Under the pieces are notes generated by a model. It worked only from the letters and a program-made list of their open reading frames with translations. It was not told the origin of the DNA and made no database searches. 64,000 nt of DNA from Megalobrama amblycephala (Eukaryota > Chordata > Actinopteri > Cypriniformes > Xenocyprididae): the NCBI RefSeq assembly GCF_018812025.1, contig NC_063045.1, forward strand, positions 58,742,383 through 58,806,382, read 5' to 3'. This document shows, piece by piece, positions 10,886 through 22,540 of this stretch (its first letter is position 1; the number at the start of each line of letters is the position of its first letter). The position numbers and the translations under genes were made by a program.

Positions 10886-12070
10886 ACTAGGGGTGGGACA
10901 AAGGCGATATATCGTCTTCCTTCTCTGTGCGATACGAGAATCGATACGCCGGCGCCAAATATCGATAATTTAATTAATAAAAAAGGCGCTCTAAATAGAT
11001 TTCCCTGCTCCCAACGTCGCTACTTCAAGGTAGTGATGGGAGAAATGAAGCGTTTCAAAGCTTCGAATCAATTGAACCAATTGCTTTGCAAAATAATTCA
11101 CTGTTTCGAAGCATTCAAAACGCCACACGCTGGTGACTCCTGCTGGTCAGAACAGTGTAAATGCAACAAAAACTCAGGCCAGACATGCATAAAAACAGCT
11201 TTTACAAACCCATTGCAAATGTTTTATTGAATATATAATTTATCAGATGCAATTAATCATCTAATACCATTAAATATTAAGTGTCTTTATAATATGTATT
11301 CTTTTTCAATTTTCAGGGTTTGTTTTTTGTTCTATGGATGGGCCAGCTAAACAGAGAATATTAACTACTATTATTCCTTTTAATTATACAAATACCTCAT
11401 TAAAACGTCTACAAATTTGTTCACAGAGATCGCCCCCCAGTGGTGAACCATTGAAATTTCGAAACATTTCGAAACAGTTATGACGTAACGGAGCCTCGTT
11501 AACTGAAATCACATGATTTTGACCATTTAAAACACGCTCCGAACCACTGATTTGAAACAAGATTCATAAATGTTTCGAAGCTTCACGAAGCAGTTTCGAA
11601 AGCGCCCATAACCATAATCAACACATGAATGAGGTAAACATGAACATAAGTTAGCTAGCCTAAGAAAAATAGGTTTTTAACAGGATGGCGGACAGCAGTG
11701 CAAGTAAAAAAGATGCCCCAGCCGTGTTCAAAGTTCAAAGTCTGGACGCACTTAGGCTTTTATACCATTTTCACACATGAATTGGCACGTCTGAGTCCAG
11801 ACCTTCATTGAAAGTCTTTGGGCTGGAGGAGTGCTCACCTCTTGCATTGTCAATACAAGTTCTTGGCCAAACATCGATGCACCCCTTTGTAAAAAAAATA
11901 AATGTTGTGATGTTATTTCCATCAAGAGGTGCATCAATTTTTGAAGAAGAATAGAAGATCTTGTATTGACAATGCAAGAGTCCAGCACTCATAGACTATT
12001 TAAATCCAAACAGTGACTTTTTTTGGTCGGTCAGTGTATCGGTAGCTGGCTGTACAATCCAATCAGTGAA
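10886..12070. mobile_element. Layered hAT-type relics
   Basis: A left end CTAGGGGTGGGACAAAGGCG at about 10888 resembles the TAGGG-type ends of hAT elements. At about 11031-11612 lies a second element (family E) with ends TAGTGATGGG and, in reverse complement, TATGGGCG, and recurring TTTCGAAGC words; the right half of E recurs at 15380-15560. At 11685 an ATG in good context opens Met-Ala-Asp-Ser-Ser-Ala-Ser-Lys-Lys-Asp before a stop about 30 codons later; it may be the start of a lost transposase. No complete transposase is present. Confidence 0.6.
11842..11979. repeat. 19-bp perfect inverted repeat, about 100-base spacer
   Basis: CTTGCATTGTCAATACAAG at 11842-11860 is exactly reverse-complementary to 11961-11979. 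The pairing extends outward imperfectly (GAGTGCT on the left, AGCACTC on the right). The spacer has no gene. Most likely a foldback piece of a transposon. Confidence 0.85.
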
Positions 12071-13140
12071 TATCAGTGCAGACTAATATTTGGTCACCCA
12101 TAGTAAACAGCTCAAGCCAAACCCGCACTGAGAACCGAAGTGACACTCATAAATATTCATTTGTGCCACATGTGGCCGTCTTCACTGTCACGTTTGTCAC
12201 TGTGCCTGCTATTGCAATGCAGTCCATGTGCTTTCTGTTCTCCCCACATGTCACATTATGACGGCTGCTACGCCAGCACTTTGCTCTGTGCTGCAGCTCA
12301 AAATGCCATAAGACACGTTTCCTCCGAAGACGGCTGTGCAGCAGCAGGACGGGGTGGCAAGAGACACTTTTCAGGGTAATGGGTATTTACATGGGGGGAT
12401 AAATAGTTTGCTCAAAGCAGCCTGGCTCTTGTCACCGGCAGATTAGTGCACGGAAACAGGTGTCAGAACAGACAAGTAGAGCGGCGCTGTGGAAATAGCC
12501 ATTTGTCGTGCGAAGAGCTGCATTTGAGAGCGATTCTGCCAGGGACAAGAGGGAAGAGGAAATTGGCTTTGAGAGAGGAAATTAAATCAAATCAAGGAAA
12601 AAGACCCAGAGGTGCTTCAACACGTATTAAAAGTCACAAAACACGTTTTTAACACGAACGATTGTGAATATTTGGAAAGAATGAAATTTCCTTGTTTAAG
12701 AAGGTGACCGTTTGTGAACGCCACTGTGATTGAACTGAGATTCAATTCAGTTGAGCTGGATATTTTGGGAAAGTCATTATTGAAATTTGTCTCGGTTGTG
12801 GGGCCGACGATGAATGTGAATGTTTCATCTCTGTCAGAAACAAAATGCAATTAGACTTTGACATATTCACAACTGGTATGAGAGACACTGGGTAGACATT
12901 GTTCTGGTTCTTACCTTGTTGCTATGCAGTAGTTAAGGTGGTTGGCTGGTTGCTAGGTGGTTTCTTACAGTACATTTCTCTATGAGAATGCCTCATAGAT
13001 ATAATATTCTGTCAACAATTCAATTCCTGGGTTTGAAATGAGGTCATCAAAAACATGATGCAGAACTGCAATTCAAATTTGGAAGAAATTATGTTAGATA
13101 GATTTTGCAAACTAGTCCTAGCTTTTTGGCCCAGTCAGAA
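12071..13140. other. Unique non-coding DNA
   Basis: No gene or recognised repeat. Several overlapping short frames lie at 12076-12652 but with no domain and no splice context I can defend. Composition is closer to balanced than the surroundings. Confidence 0.45.
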
Positions 13141-14140
13141 CCAAACCAGTGCTTAAGGGTTCCCTAAGGGTTGCCAAAACGTTTGAAGTGGGCGGAGCCA
13201 CTTTTACTAAAATGGCTATAACTCGTGTACGGAATGAGATATTTTCACCAAACTTGGCACACCTATGTAAGAGCTCATTCTGTGGTCGTGTGAAAAAGAA
13301 TGCTGCGACTGGCCATTAGGTGGCGCTATAACAGGAAAAAAACATGAAAATTGGCATGCAGTGTCTTGGTCCAAGGTGCCATTATTGTCTATGAGGACAT
13401 TTACATATCCCAAAAAACATGTCCGCCATGTCCAACCATATCAAGGTTTGATAGCTGCAAGATTTAATTTTTCGCACACGCCCACGACATTCGTACCACA
13501 TGGTAGAACTTCTCATACTGAACAACTTTGCCTCAAGGACCGCTGCTGTCCATCGAATCTAGTCCTAGGTTTCGGCTCAACCTTGATAACTGTTAAAAAG
13601 CTTTATAACCCATACATTTCCTATGGTAAATTGCCTGTATTGGCTGTAAATGTCTTTTCCATCTATGATTGAGATGGTTACAGGCTTGCTAATAAAACTG
13701 TCAACGTCACCAGATGGAAATGCCCTAGTTGGCCACCAGAGGGCACTCTAACCCGGACCATTTCCTCACCACCCTTGGACTTCATTTCCCATAACCCACT
13801 TCCAGGACTCATTATCTCTTCATTGCTGTCTTATATTATGTTATTAGCGTCTGTCTATTTATTCTGAGTTTGTGTCTGCATTTGTTATCGAGGTTTAATT
13901 TCTGTCACTGGCTTCACTGTGTGTTTTTCTTGTTTTGTGTGGACTATACTGTGGATTTTGACTCATGCTTGGATGGATTACGTGTTCGGATTACCCTATT
14001 AAAACTGCACTTGGATCTTACCCTCTTGTCTCTGTGCCATCCGTGACAAAAACATAATACCTTTTTACACATGTTCAAAGGCCTTAAAGCGCTTGAACCC
14101 CAATAACTGCTGCTCGCAGCTATATTTCCAATTGAAATTG
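13141..14140 (+). repeat. GTGGCGCTATAA-type repeat with inner insertion
   Basis: The left part (about 13150-13690) has words of a widespread fish repeat: GGCGGAGCCAC, TTCACCAAACTTGGCACACC and AGGTGGCGCTATAAC. The expected right end (GGCCTTAAAGCGCTTGAACCC then ACTGCTGCTCGCAGCTATAT) reappears at about 14075-14135. Between them, roughly 13695-14055 is unrelated sequence, probably a later insertion; I could not define its exact ends. Confidence 0.6.
13731..13750 (+). promoter_or_regulatory. CTCF-like motif inside a repeat
   Basis: GGCCACCAGAGGGCACTCTA closely resembles the vertebrate CTCF core motif (CCACCAG then GGGGGC-type bases). Weaker related words (CAGCCGGAGGGCGCT and CAGCCAGAGGGCGCT) lie at about 49280 and 49370 within the C element. 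Binding is a prediction only. Confidence 0.35.
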
Positions 14141-15130
14141 CAATTCTACTTTCTCTGTGTTGTGGCCAATTCAATTCAAATTTCTAAATTAAACTGAAAG
14201 GGAGCCAATTCTGAGTTTTACATAAACCTAATTATTCATAATATGAAGTTTAGATGGCATTTGAGATATTTCTCTAGCGCTAATAAATCTGACACATAAC
14301 AAGCCTGTAATGACCTCTGTCCTGACTGCAGAAGTGCCTGAATGACAATGCAGAAACAGTCACTTCAAGCACACACTTGAGATTTTCGAGGTGTTTCAAG
14401 GTAAAATCGGCTTCTTTGAAGGTTTCATTGCGTTCATGTTGAGTTTAATATCTGACCTTGAGAATGAAAATGTTTGTGTGAATGTCATAGCATCATTTGA
14501 ATCAGCACACAAATAGCTACAATATTTCAGCGTCAAGTGCGTTTATCACTTTGTTAACAATGCAATAGCCAAAAAACTCCAAACCTTACATCAAAATCCA
14601 CTCCAAGGCCTCAGAAGATTGAGCTTCATTGTTTTAAGTGCATAAAACCATCTGAAGGAAAACAATCCACAGCTTGTTCTCTGCAGAGTACATAAAGGTA
14701 ACACCTTTTCCCAGCATGCACTATCTGTGTACGGGATGGCTGACAGTAGCTACAGGTCTGGCCCTCATCTGACCGGTCTGCTGACGTTGATAAATGACCA
14801 GTGCAATGATCCAATACCATTTTTCTCTTGCGTTAAGCTCTGTCAAGCTGCAGTTATTGAGTTCAGTCCAAAGCTGTTTTTGAGTCCATCATTCTCCTGC
14901 TGTGATGTCTGTTACTTTCTCAGATTATGTGTGTGTTTTGGGTCCAAAAGCGCCTCGGAAATCCTCTGATATTCTTTTCAATAGATGTCCATTGATTTCT
15001 TAATTTATGCAAAAAAAACCCCAAAAAAACCCCCGAAAACTAAAAGCTTTCAATGACATTTGACTTGTAAATACTGTGTTTAGATCAAATGAGATGAGAA
15101 TGAGATATCTTGCATACTATTTACAGTATA
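14141..15130. other. Unique non-coding DNA
   Basis: No gene or paired element ends recognised. Overlapping short frames on both strands near 14626-14969 have no family resemblance. Confidence 0.45.
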
Positions 15131-15861
15131 AAAATATGGGTAATACTTTACAATAAGGTTTCATTTGTTAACATGAACTAACAATGAAAAATACTTCTGT
15201 ATCTGTTCATATTTTTGAATGGCCCAGAGCTGACATGGCCTAACAATGTTGTATTTTTATAAACTAATGTTAAAAAAGATTCATAAATACTGTAACAAAT
15301 TGCTCACTGTTAGTTAATGCATTAGCTAATGTTACCTAATGGACCTTATTGTAAAGTGTTTAGCTTTATGAAACTTTTGTTTTGAATCAGTGGTTCAGAG
15401 CATGTATCAAACTGCCAAAGTCACGTGAACCATTTAAATTTCAAAACGTTTTGAAACACTTATGATGTGAAGAAGCCTCGTTTACTGAAATCATCTGACC
15501 GTTTAATTAATGCTCCGATCCACTGATTCGAAACAAAAGATTCGTAAAGCCCATCACTAGATATTGTTGAATAACGTCGTTATTTTGTTTTCTTGGCACA
15601 CAAAAAGTATTCTCGTCGCTTTATAATATTAAGGTTGAACCACTGTAGTCACATGAACTGTTTTAAATACGTCTTTAGTAGGTTTCTGGGAACTGAAAGT
15701 GTTAATTATCTTACTGTCAATGATCTCACTGAGCAATCGGATTTTATCAAAAATATCTTAATTTGTGTTCCGAAGATGAATGAAGGTCTTACGGGTGTGG
15801 AACGACATGAGGGTGAGTAATTAATGACAGAATTTTCAGTTTTGGGTGAAATAACCCTTTA
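15131..15861. repeat. Fragments of families D, E and H side by side
   Basis: About 15131-15360 is a D copy (TTTACAATAAGGTTTCATTT start, TTATTGTAAAGTG end). About 15380-15560 is the right half of E, ending GCCCATCACTAG. From about 15560 to 15861 is the right arm of H, with GTGTTCCGAAGATGAA, GGAACGACATGAGGGTGAGT and the end TGGGTGAAATAACCC followed by TTTAA. Their left halves are absent here. Confidence 0.7.
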
Positions 15862-17200
15862 ACATTTTACCAAATTTAGCTTGCCATGCATTTATAAAAT
15901 TCACAATATACATCCTGGAGAAATAGTACAAGTATTTTTTATTCTAAACATAATCAGATGATCATAACCTCCTGAAATGTTCTTTGTATCTTGACGAATG
16001 TACCCTGTAATTCCGCTGCCCTCATTGCCATCATTAGATAAAATCTCCACAGGCATTTATCTCTAAATCTGAAGTGAAGATGTCAGCAAAACAAACTAAT
16101 TCTCAGGTAATTATGATTAGACAGATAAAGCCATTCTTCTACTGATAACATCCCACCTCCTTTCAGCAGTGAATCATGATTTCAGGAGATTTTTTGTGGT
16201 AATATGGTTTAATTAAGCAATAAGGTGTGAGAGACTGCAGTTCATTGTGAATATAGTCACAGCTAAAGGGTTTCATCAGACACTATCTATATGTACAATA
16301 CAGCACCACCTCCAGTTTTAAAAAATATGAAGCATGCACATTTACATAATGTCATTTTATTGACACTATGTTAATTATGTGGTTATGACGATTCTAAGGG
16401 CAGGGGGTCCATGGCAAAATTTGACCCCCCATATATGATGGAGAGTTTCAGTTCTCTGAATTCCCCCACTGAGGGAGAAACTCGGCAGAGAAGTTACCCA
16501 GGGGGTCCAGAAACTCCTGCGGCGCCCCTGTCCAGGACCAGGAAATATACATTTTATAATAATATTTATTATGCACTTCTCCTGTATATATCTTTTTTTC
16601 ATTCATATCAGTTACATTTGTTTAAAGGGCAAATGCTTCACCTGATTTAGTTTTTTTCCCCATATAATTCATGTAAAATGCTATGTTAGCTGCGTCCTCC
16701 CACTGCAGCGGACGCACTGACCCCACCTCATGTCTTGAGTTGTCAGACAGGGTCTAAAGCTAAAAGAGCTGAGGGTTTGAAATAATTCCCAATGCTTCTT
16801 TCTAATGGCTTTTGTGGAGGTATTGCAGGATTATTTGTGCTGGGAAAATTACAGCGCGTAGACACGTTGCATTTTCTCATAAAGCGCGTACTTGGCTGAC
16901 ATTTATACAGCACGCCGAGGCAGATCCCTCTTCACGCTGAAGTTTAAATGCCACTCACATTAGTTTCAGACACCTGTGTCCTTTACCATTTCCTCACAGA
17001 GCAGCTGAGCAACTTCTGCTCTCAATGCACAGAACAAATCCAGCTGCATCTTAATTACAGAGAGACGGAACATACATATCGTTTCTACAGACTGTATTGA
17101 CTGTACATACAGACAGAAACCGGGTCAAAGATCTTCTTATCGACACCTTAAACTTCCTCAAAACGTATCTGAACTCTTAAGTCACAATTAAAAATATCTG
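15862..17200. other. Unique non-coding DNA
   Basis: Nothing gene-like can be defended. A 79-codon frame at 16411-16650 (Met-Ala-Lys-Phe-Asp-Pro-Pro) has a proline/serine-rich start in locally balanced composition, but no splice sites or family likeness. The remainder is AT-rich. Confidence 0.4.
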
Positions 17201-18730
17201 AATACTTGTGGGGCCTATAATTTTTTGAGATAAAAATCTAAATTACTGCATAAAAAAAAATAAAAATAAAAAAAATAAAATTGCCATAATTATGACTTTT
17301 TAAACCTACTTTGACACATGAGGTGGTGTTGTAATTTCAACTTTTTACTTCAACTCATTATTTTTTAGTGTTAATTTAAACCTTTTATTTCCTAATTATG
17401 AGTAGTATGTCATAACTTTGAATGTCATAACTATGAGATTAAAAATTTGACAAACTAATTCATAATAATGAGATAAAAAGTCAACTATAACTTGACTTGA
17501 TAGTCATAATTATCAAACAAATCTAAATTATGGCAAATATTTTTAATGTCATAATTAAGATTTTATCTCATAATTATGACTATGACATGACTTTTTGTCT
17601 CATAATTCTGAATTAGTATTTTGACTTTTTAATCTCATAGTTATGACATACCATGTCATTTTATCTCAGCGTTAATTTAAACCTTTTATCTCATAATTAT
17701 GACTTAGTATGTCATAACTTTGAATGTCAGAACTATGAGATTAAAAAGTCGACATACTAAGTCATAATTATGAGATAAATAGTCAAAAATGAGATAAAAG
17801 GTCAAATATGACTTGAAAGGTCATAATTATGAGATAGAAAAAAATCTATTATGACATACTAAGTCAAAAGTATGGCATATATATTTTTGTCATAATTTAG
17901 ATTTTTATCTCAATTATGACCTTTTTATCTAATTTTTTACTTTTTATCTCATAATTATGACTATGTCGATTTTTTAAAATTGACATACTATGTCATAATT
18001 CTGAGATAAAAGGTTTAAATTAACATTAAAGACTATTAATGAGATAAAAGATTGAAATTATGACACTAAATCATCATTTCAATTTTTTTTCAAATAATTT
18101 AATTAGTCAAAATGAGTTCAAAAGTGATAAAGATGCACACCAGTAATGTTTTTTCTAAGGCACATTTATAAAAGCTACTTAAATGCCCTAATTGAACTAA
18201 AGCCTTAATCTAAACCCTGTCTGTGAAACCGGGCCAAAATGTTATAATAATGATTTTTTATCTCATAATTATGACTTAGTATGGCACAAGTTGACTTTTT
18301 GTTGCATAATTATGAATTAGTATGACAATTTTGACTTTTTATATCATAGTTATGACTTATTCAAAATTATTAATTATTAATAATAATTTGTGACATTTAT
18401 ATAGAGCTTTTCTCGCCACTCAAAGCTCTTAACATGGAAGGTAGCAACCAATGTTCAGCATCCACCTGGTGGATTTGTAACGACCACAGTGCGTCAGGAC
18501 CTCGGTTTAACGTCTCATTTGAAGGACATACTACATCATATGTATGAGATATATTAAAGACATGAGATAAAAAGTTGAAATTATGACACTACATCATAAA
18601 TATGAGTAAAAATGGGATTAAAAAGTCAAATAAGATAAAAACTCCAAATGATCGAGATTGACGTAAGTCATAATTATGACATACTATCTCATAATTATGA
18701 ATTATGCCATCTTTGAAATTTTATGTCACA
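17201..18730. repeat. Palindromic AATT-centred minisatellite
   Basis: About 1.5 kb of degenerate repeats built from CTCATAATTATGA cores (for example 17566, 17690, 17761, 17820, 17948, 18264, 18690) joined by GACTTTTT, ATCTC and TAGTATGTCATAA words. Units occur in both orientations, so the strand can fold on itself at many points. It is interrupted at about 18125-18235 by a repeat fragment (family J, end CTGTGAAACCGGG) and at about 18380-18520 by another fish repeat (CTCAAAGCTCTTAACATGG and CATCCACCTGG words). Confidence 0.8.
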
Positions 18731-20375
18731 ATTATGATTTAACAAAGCATGTTGTTTTTCTTATGTGGCTGAAATGGGCTTCCAAAATTTATAGTGTGAA
18801 ATGTGTCACAGTGGTTGGATGCTTGATCGTGTTCTTTGGTCTTTAAGAACCTTTTGAACCAGCGAAGAGCTCAACGCCCTGATCTGTTCTGGTACTGTCT
18901 GATACCTGGAGGAAATAGTTCATGGTTTCAACGTTGACAGGTCTGTCTGGAGGGAAGCGTGTTGTGAATGCAGTTGCCGTGTGATTTGTTTGTGATTTTC
19001 TTTTCGTGCCACGTCTGTCAGATTAATTGGTGTAATATGCAGAGCCTCTCATTTTGTTTTCATTCATGTTTTAGATTTGTGTCTTTCAGGCGGTTTATAT
19101 TCCATTCGATTCTTTGCTAATCCAGTTGGAATGTGACCTTGGAGTGTTCCATAGGAATTTTGAAAATAGAAGGTTTGAAAAGACAGATCTCTTCAAAATT
19201 CAGTACTTAGGTAATTATTATTTAAATCACGCTGTTTGGGTTTTTTTCTGTTATAAATTTCTGCATTTTGAATCTACACTAAATGTCATCTCTTTTGTGT
19301 TCTGAACGGCCCAGGTAAATAATATCTCCAGATCGCTCCTTGAATGGTAAAGGACTGTCATAAATTAGTACACCGAAGCCTTCCTGGTTTTATGTTCTTC
19401 TGCTGTGCTTGGTGAAATGTGGACCATGAATTTATTTGGTCTTTAAAAGCAACATGCAGTTAGGCCACAAATTTAGCGCTCCGTGCGTTTAGCGGCTTTC
19501 CAGACTCGAGTGTCGTGTCCACAGAATGACCTCCATTCAGACGCTGTCTAATTTACAGTGTGGCCTATGAAATGACCCCCATTCCCAAAGGATGAATTAC
19601 TTTCTGTATTGAAAAAAAAAAAAGAAATACCTTGATCTTTGGCCCTTTCCTCACAGAACTGTAAGTTTTCCAAAGAGCAAACAGCAGCTGCCCTGCGTGC
19701 CGCACGGGACATAAAAACACAAAAACTAATTGCTGAAAAACATGACAACACGCATTTTGACAACAACAGAGGTGAATAACACAGACCTTCTTCCATTAGG
19801 ATCTGAAAGCAAGCAGAGCCAGATTGATCCAGTCATGGGCTTGTGTGCGTGGCAGGTCTCTTGGAAAAGCCCACGGCAAACCATTGATTAGGATGTAATT
19901 TATTCCTGAGTAAAGGGTAATGTAAGCAAAGTATTTTTCTGCTAAATGTGATTGTGATGTATGACAGCAGGGCAGTGATGCCGACAGGTATAAATGACTG
20001 AAGGTGATGAAGGGCTTTAAATTAAAACCTGTTCATCTAAACTAAGGCATAAAACACTGAGAAAGTCGGAGAACGACATTTCAGGCTGAGCTGCCCTTTG
20101 TCGCACTGCTTGACTAGAAACACATTCATTTTTAAACTATTTCTTTAAAAACGTTGCTTTTAAAATCAGCATGAAATGGCATCCGTGTCCTGTTGTTCTT
20201 CCATAATGTGACATATTTCTGAGTCAAAACAGGATATTCATCATGTATGAATTGATTTTATCCATCAGGAATAATTGGATGGTAAAAACTCTCTCTGTTT
20301 GTCAGGCGAATGATAATAAGTGAGATTGATGATGTCAGTCGTTTTAGAGGCAGAGTAAGTTATCTGCCTACGTTT
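18731..20375. other. Unique non-coding DNA
   Basis: No gene recognised. Holds the 43-base stretch 19454-19496 that is repeated exactly, inverted, at 22498-22540. Confidence 0.45.
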
Positions 20376-21654
20376 TCAGCTGTGTAGTTTTAAAAAAAAA
20401 TTTTTATTCAGTTTTCCCCATAGGAATTAAAAAAAAAAAATGTTATAGGCCATGAACCAAGCCAACCAGCTACAATGTGAACCATATAACATTACAAACG
20501 TTGATTTGAAGCAAAAAAAGTATTTGACAATCGGACAGCCTTAGTGATAGAATCCCATGAAGCATTGAGAACAGCATAATTGAATTAAAAAACATGGAGA
20601 ATGTTTAAGTATTTTGAGAGCGTACACTAAAAAGTGCTGGGTTAAACACAACCCAAGTTGGGCTGAAAATGGACAAACCCAGCGGTTGTGTTAAATGTTT
20701 GCCCAACGTGCTGGGTAGTTTTATTTAACTCAATTATTGTTTAAAAATGACTGTATTGCTTGCTTAAAATGAACCCAAAGTATGTTGGAAATGAACATTT
20801 ATTAATATGTTTAATAAATGAACATTTATAAATAAGTTTAATGAATAATAATTAAATGATAAACATTTATTAAATTGCTTATTGATAAATGTTCTCCTTT
20901 TGATTATTATTGTTGTCTCTAGTAATTATGTGTCTGATTTTTAATTTTGGGTTCATTTTAAGCCAGCCATATAGTCATTTTAAACTATAGACCTTGAAAT
21001 GAAACATAATGTCGCCCTCTTCCTTGAGGTAAAGTCTTCCAGAATTATTTCTCAACGCGTCTCAAAACACTGTACGTGAATCTGACTAAGCTTGATGCAT
21101 TTTTTGCGAGATTTTCATTTTTTCGTTGACTATTGCATGGATCGCCTCAGAATTTGTCTTTGAATAGTGCACGCTCTCCATGGACGTGGCCGCATTAGCG
21201 GATAACGAGGTGACTTGCGAACGACTAACATCTCTCTCTTTTGAAACAGATTACATAAACAGAGAATTTTTGTTTTTGATTTGACTTACATTATTTAAAA
21301 TGTGACATTTCAACGTTTCTTTAGGCATATGTCTCATGTTTGTGTGATAAGTATTCACTTAAAGGGTTAGTTCACCCAAAAATGAAAATTATGTCATTAA
21401 TGAGTCACCCTCATGTCGTTCCAAACCCGTAAGACCTCCGTTCATCTTCGGAACACAGTTTAAGATATTTTAGATTTAGTCCGAGAGCTTTCTGTCCCTC
21501 CATTGAAAATGTATGTACGGTATACTGTCCATGTCCAGAAAGGTAATAAAAACATCATCAAAGTAGTCCATGTGACATCAGTGGGTTAGTTAGAGTTTGT
21601 TGAAACATCGAAAATACATTTTGGTCCAAAAATAACAAAAACTACAACTTTATT

Positions 21655-21785
21655 CAGCATTGTCTTTTCTTCCGGAATCCTTTCCATTGAATTGATTCCA
21701 CTGAATCCTTTCATCTGTTGGCGTTGGTAATGCACTTTTACGTCGCCGTGGTTGTTTTTGGCGATTAGGACATCCGCAACATTTT
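21655..21785 (-). pseudogene. THAP-like coding fragment, left arm of H
   Basis: On the minus strand: Cys-Gly-Cys-Pro-Asn-Arg-Gln-Lys-Gln-Pro-Arg-Arg, followed about 19 residues on by Gln-Trp-Asn. It corresponds to the fragment in the other arm but lacks the Met start. The spacing of a Cys-x-x-Cys-like pair, a basic stretch and a tryptophan is like the first half of a THAP domain; the closing Cys-x-x-His is not reached. Inference from motif shape only. Confidence 0.35.
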
Positions 21786-22119
21786 GAAGCATCAAAAATA
21801 CATTTTGGTCCAAAAATAACAAAAACTACGACTTTACTCAGCATTGTATTCTCTTCCGGGTCTGTTGTCAATCCGCGTTCACGACTCCGCTTCTTCTTCT
21901 TCTTTCCTGTTTTACGGCGGTTGGCATCCAGCTTATTGGTGCATTACCGCCCCCTTCTGCCCCCTTCTGGTTCACGACTCCGCAGTGACGCTGCTGATGT
22001 AAGACGCTGCTGACGTGTTATCCGGTGCGCCCAAGCTTCGTTTACAGTCTGAGGCAGACGCACGCTGTATTCAAGCTATTCTACATTGTTTGTATTTTGG
22101 TATTGCTATATTTTTTAAA

Positions 22120-22290
22120 ATGGTGCATAAGTGTGCATGTCGCGGATGTACTAATCGCCAAAAACAACCACGGCGACAGATGAAAGGATTCAGTGGAATC
22201 AATTCAATGGAAAGGATTCCAGAAGAAAAGAAAATGCTGAATAAAATCAGAGTTTTTTGTTATTTTTGGACCAAAATTTATTTTTGATGC
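22120..22290 (+). pseudogene. THAP-like coding fragment, right arm of H
   Basis: ATG 22120 opens Met-Val-His-Lys-Cys-Ala-Cys-Arg-Gly-Cys-Thr-Asn-Arg-Gln-Lys-Gln. Known THAP domains begin Met-x-x-x-Cys, then a short gap, then Cys and Asn, so this start fits well. A deletion of about 26 bases relative to the left arm removes the middle, and the frame ends at 22287 without the closing Cys-x-x-His. Upstream, 21880-22110 is CpG-containing and could be an old promoter and 5' UTR. It may be a captured exon or the remnant of a P-like transposase. It cannot make a complete domain. Confidence 0.4.
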
Positions 22291-22497
22291 TTCAAAAACT
22301 TCTAACTAACCCACTGATGTCACATGGACTACTTTGATGATGTTTTTATTACCTTTTTGGACATGGACAGTATACCGTACATACATTTTCAATGGAGGGA
22401 CAGAAAGCTCTCGGACTAAATCTAAAATATCTTAAACTGTGTTCCGAAGATGAACGGAGGTCTTACGGGTTTGGAACGACATGAGGGTGTCATTAAC

Positions 22498-22540
22498 GCC
22501 GCTAAACGCACGGAGCGCTAAATTTGTGGCCTAACTGCAT
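22498..22540 (-). repeat. Exact 43-base inverted copy of 19454-19496
   Basis: Identical over 43 bases to the reverse complement of 19454-19496. Here it interrupts the right arm of H between two CATTAA words (about 22491-22496 and 22538-22543). The left arm shows that the uninterrupted sequence has a single ATTAATG at this place. Confidence 0.9.

Noticed and set aside
10763..11230. 155-codon frame as a host gene
   Set aside because: Crosses the border between two hAT-like relics and contains their terminal words; a chance open frame.
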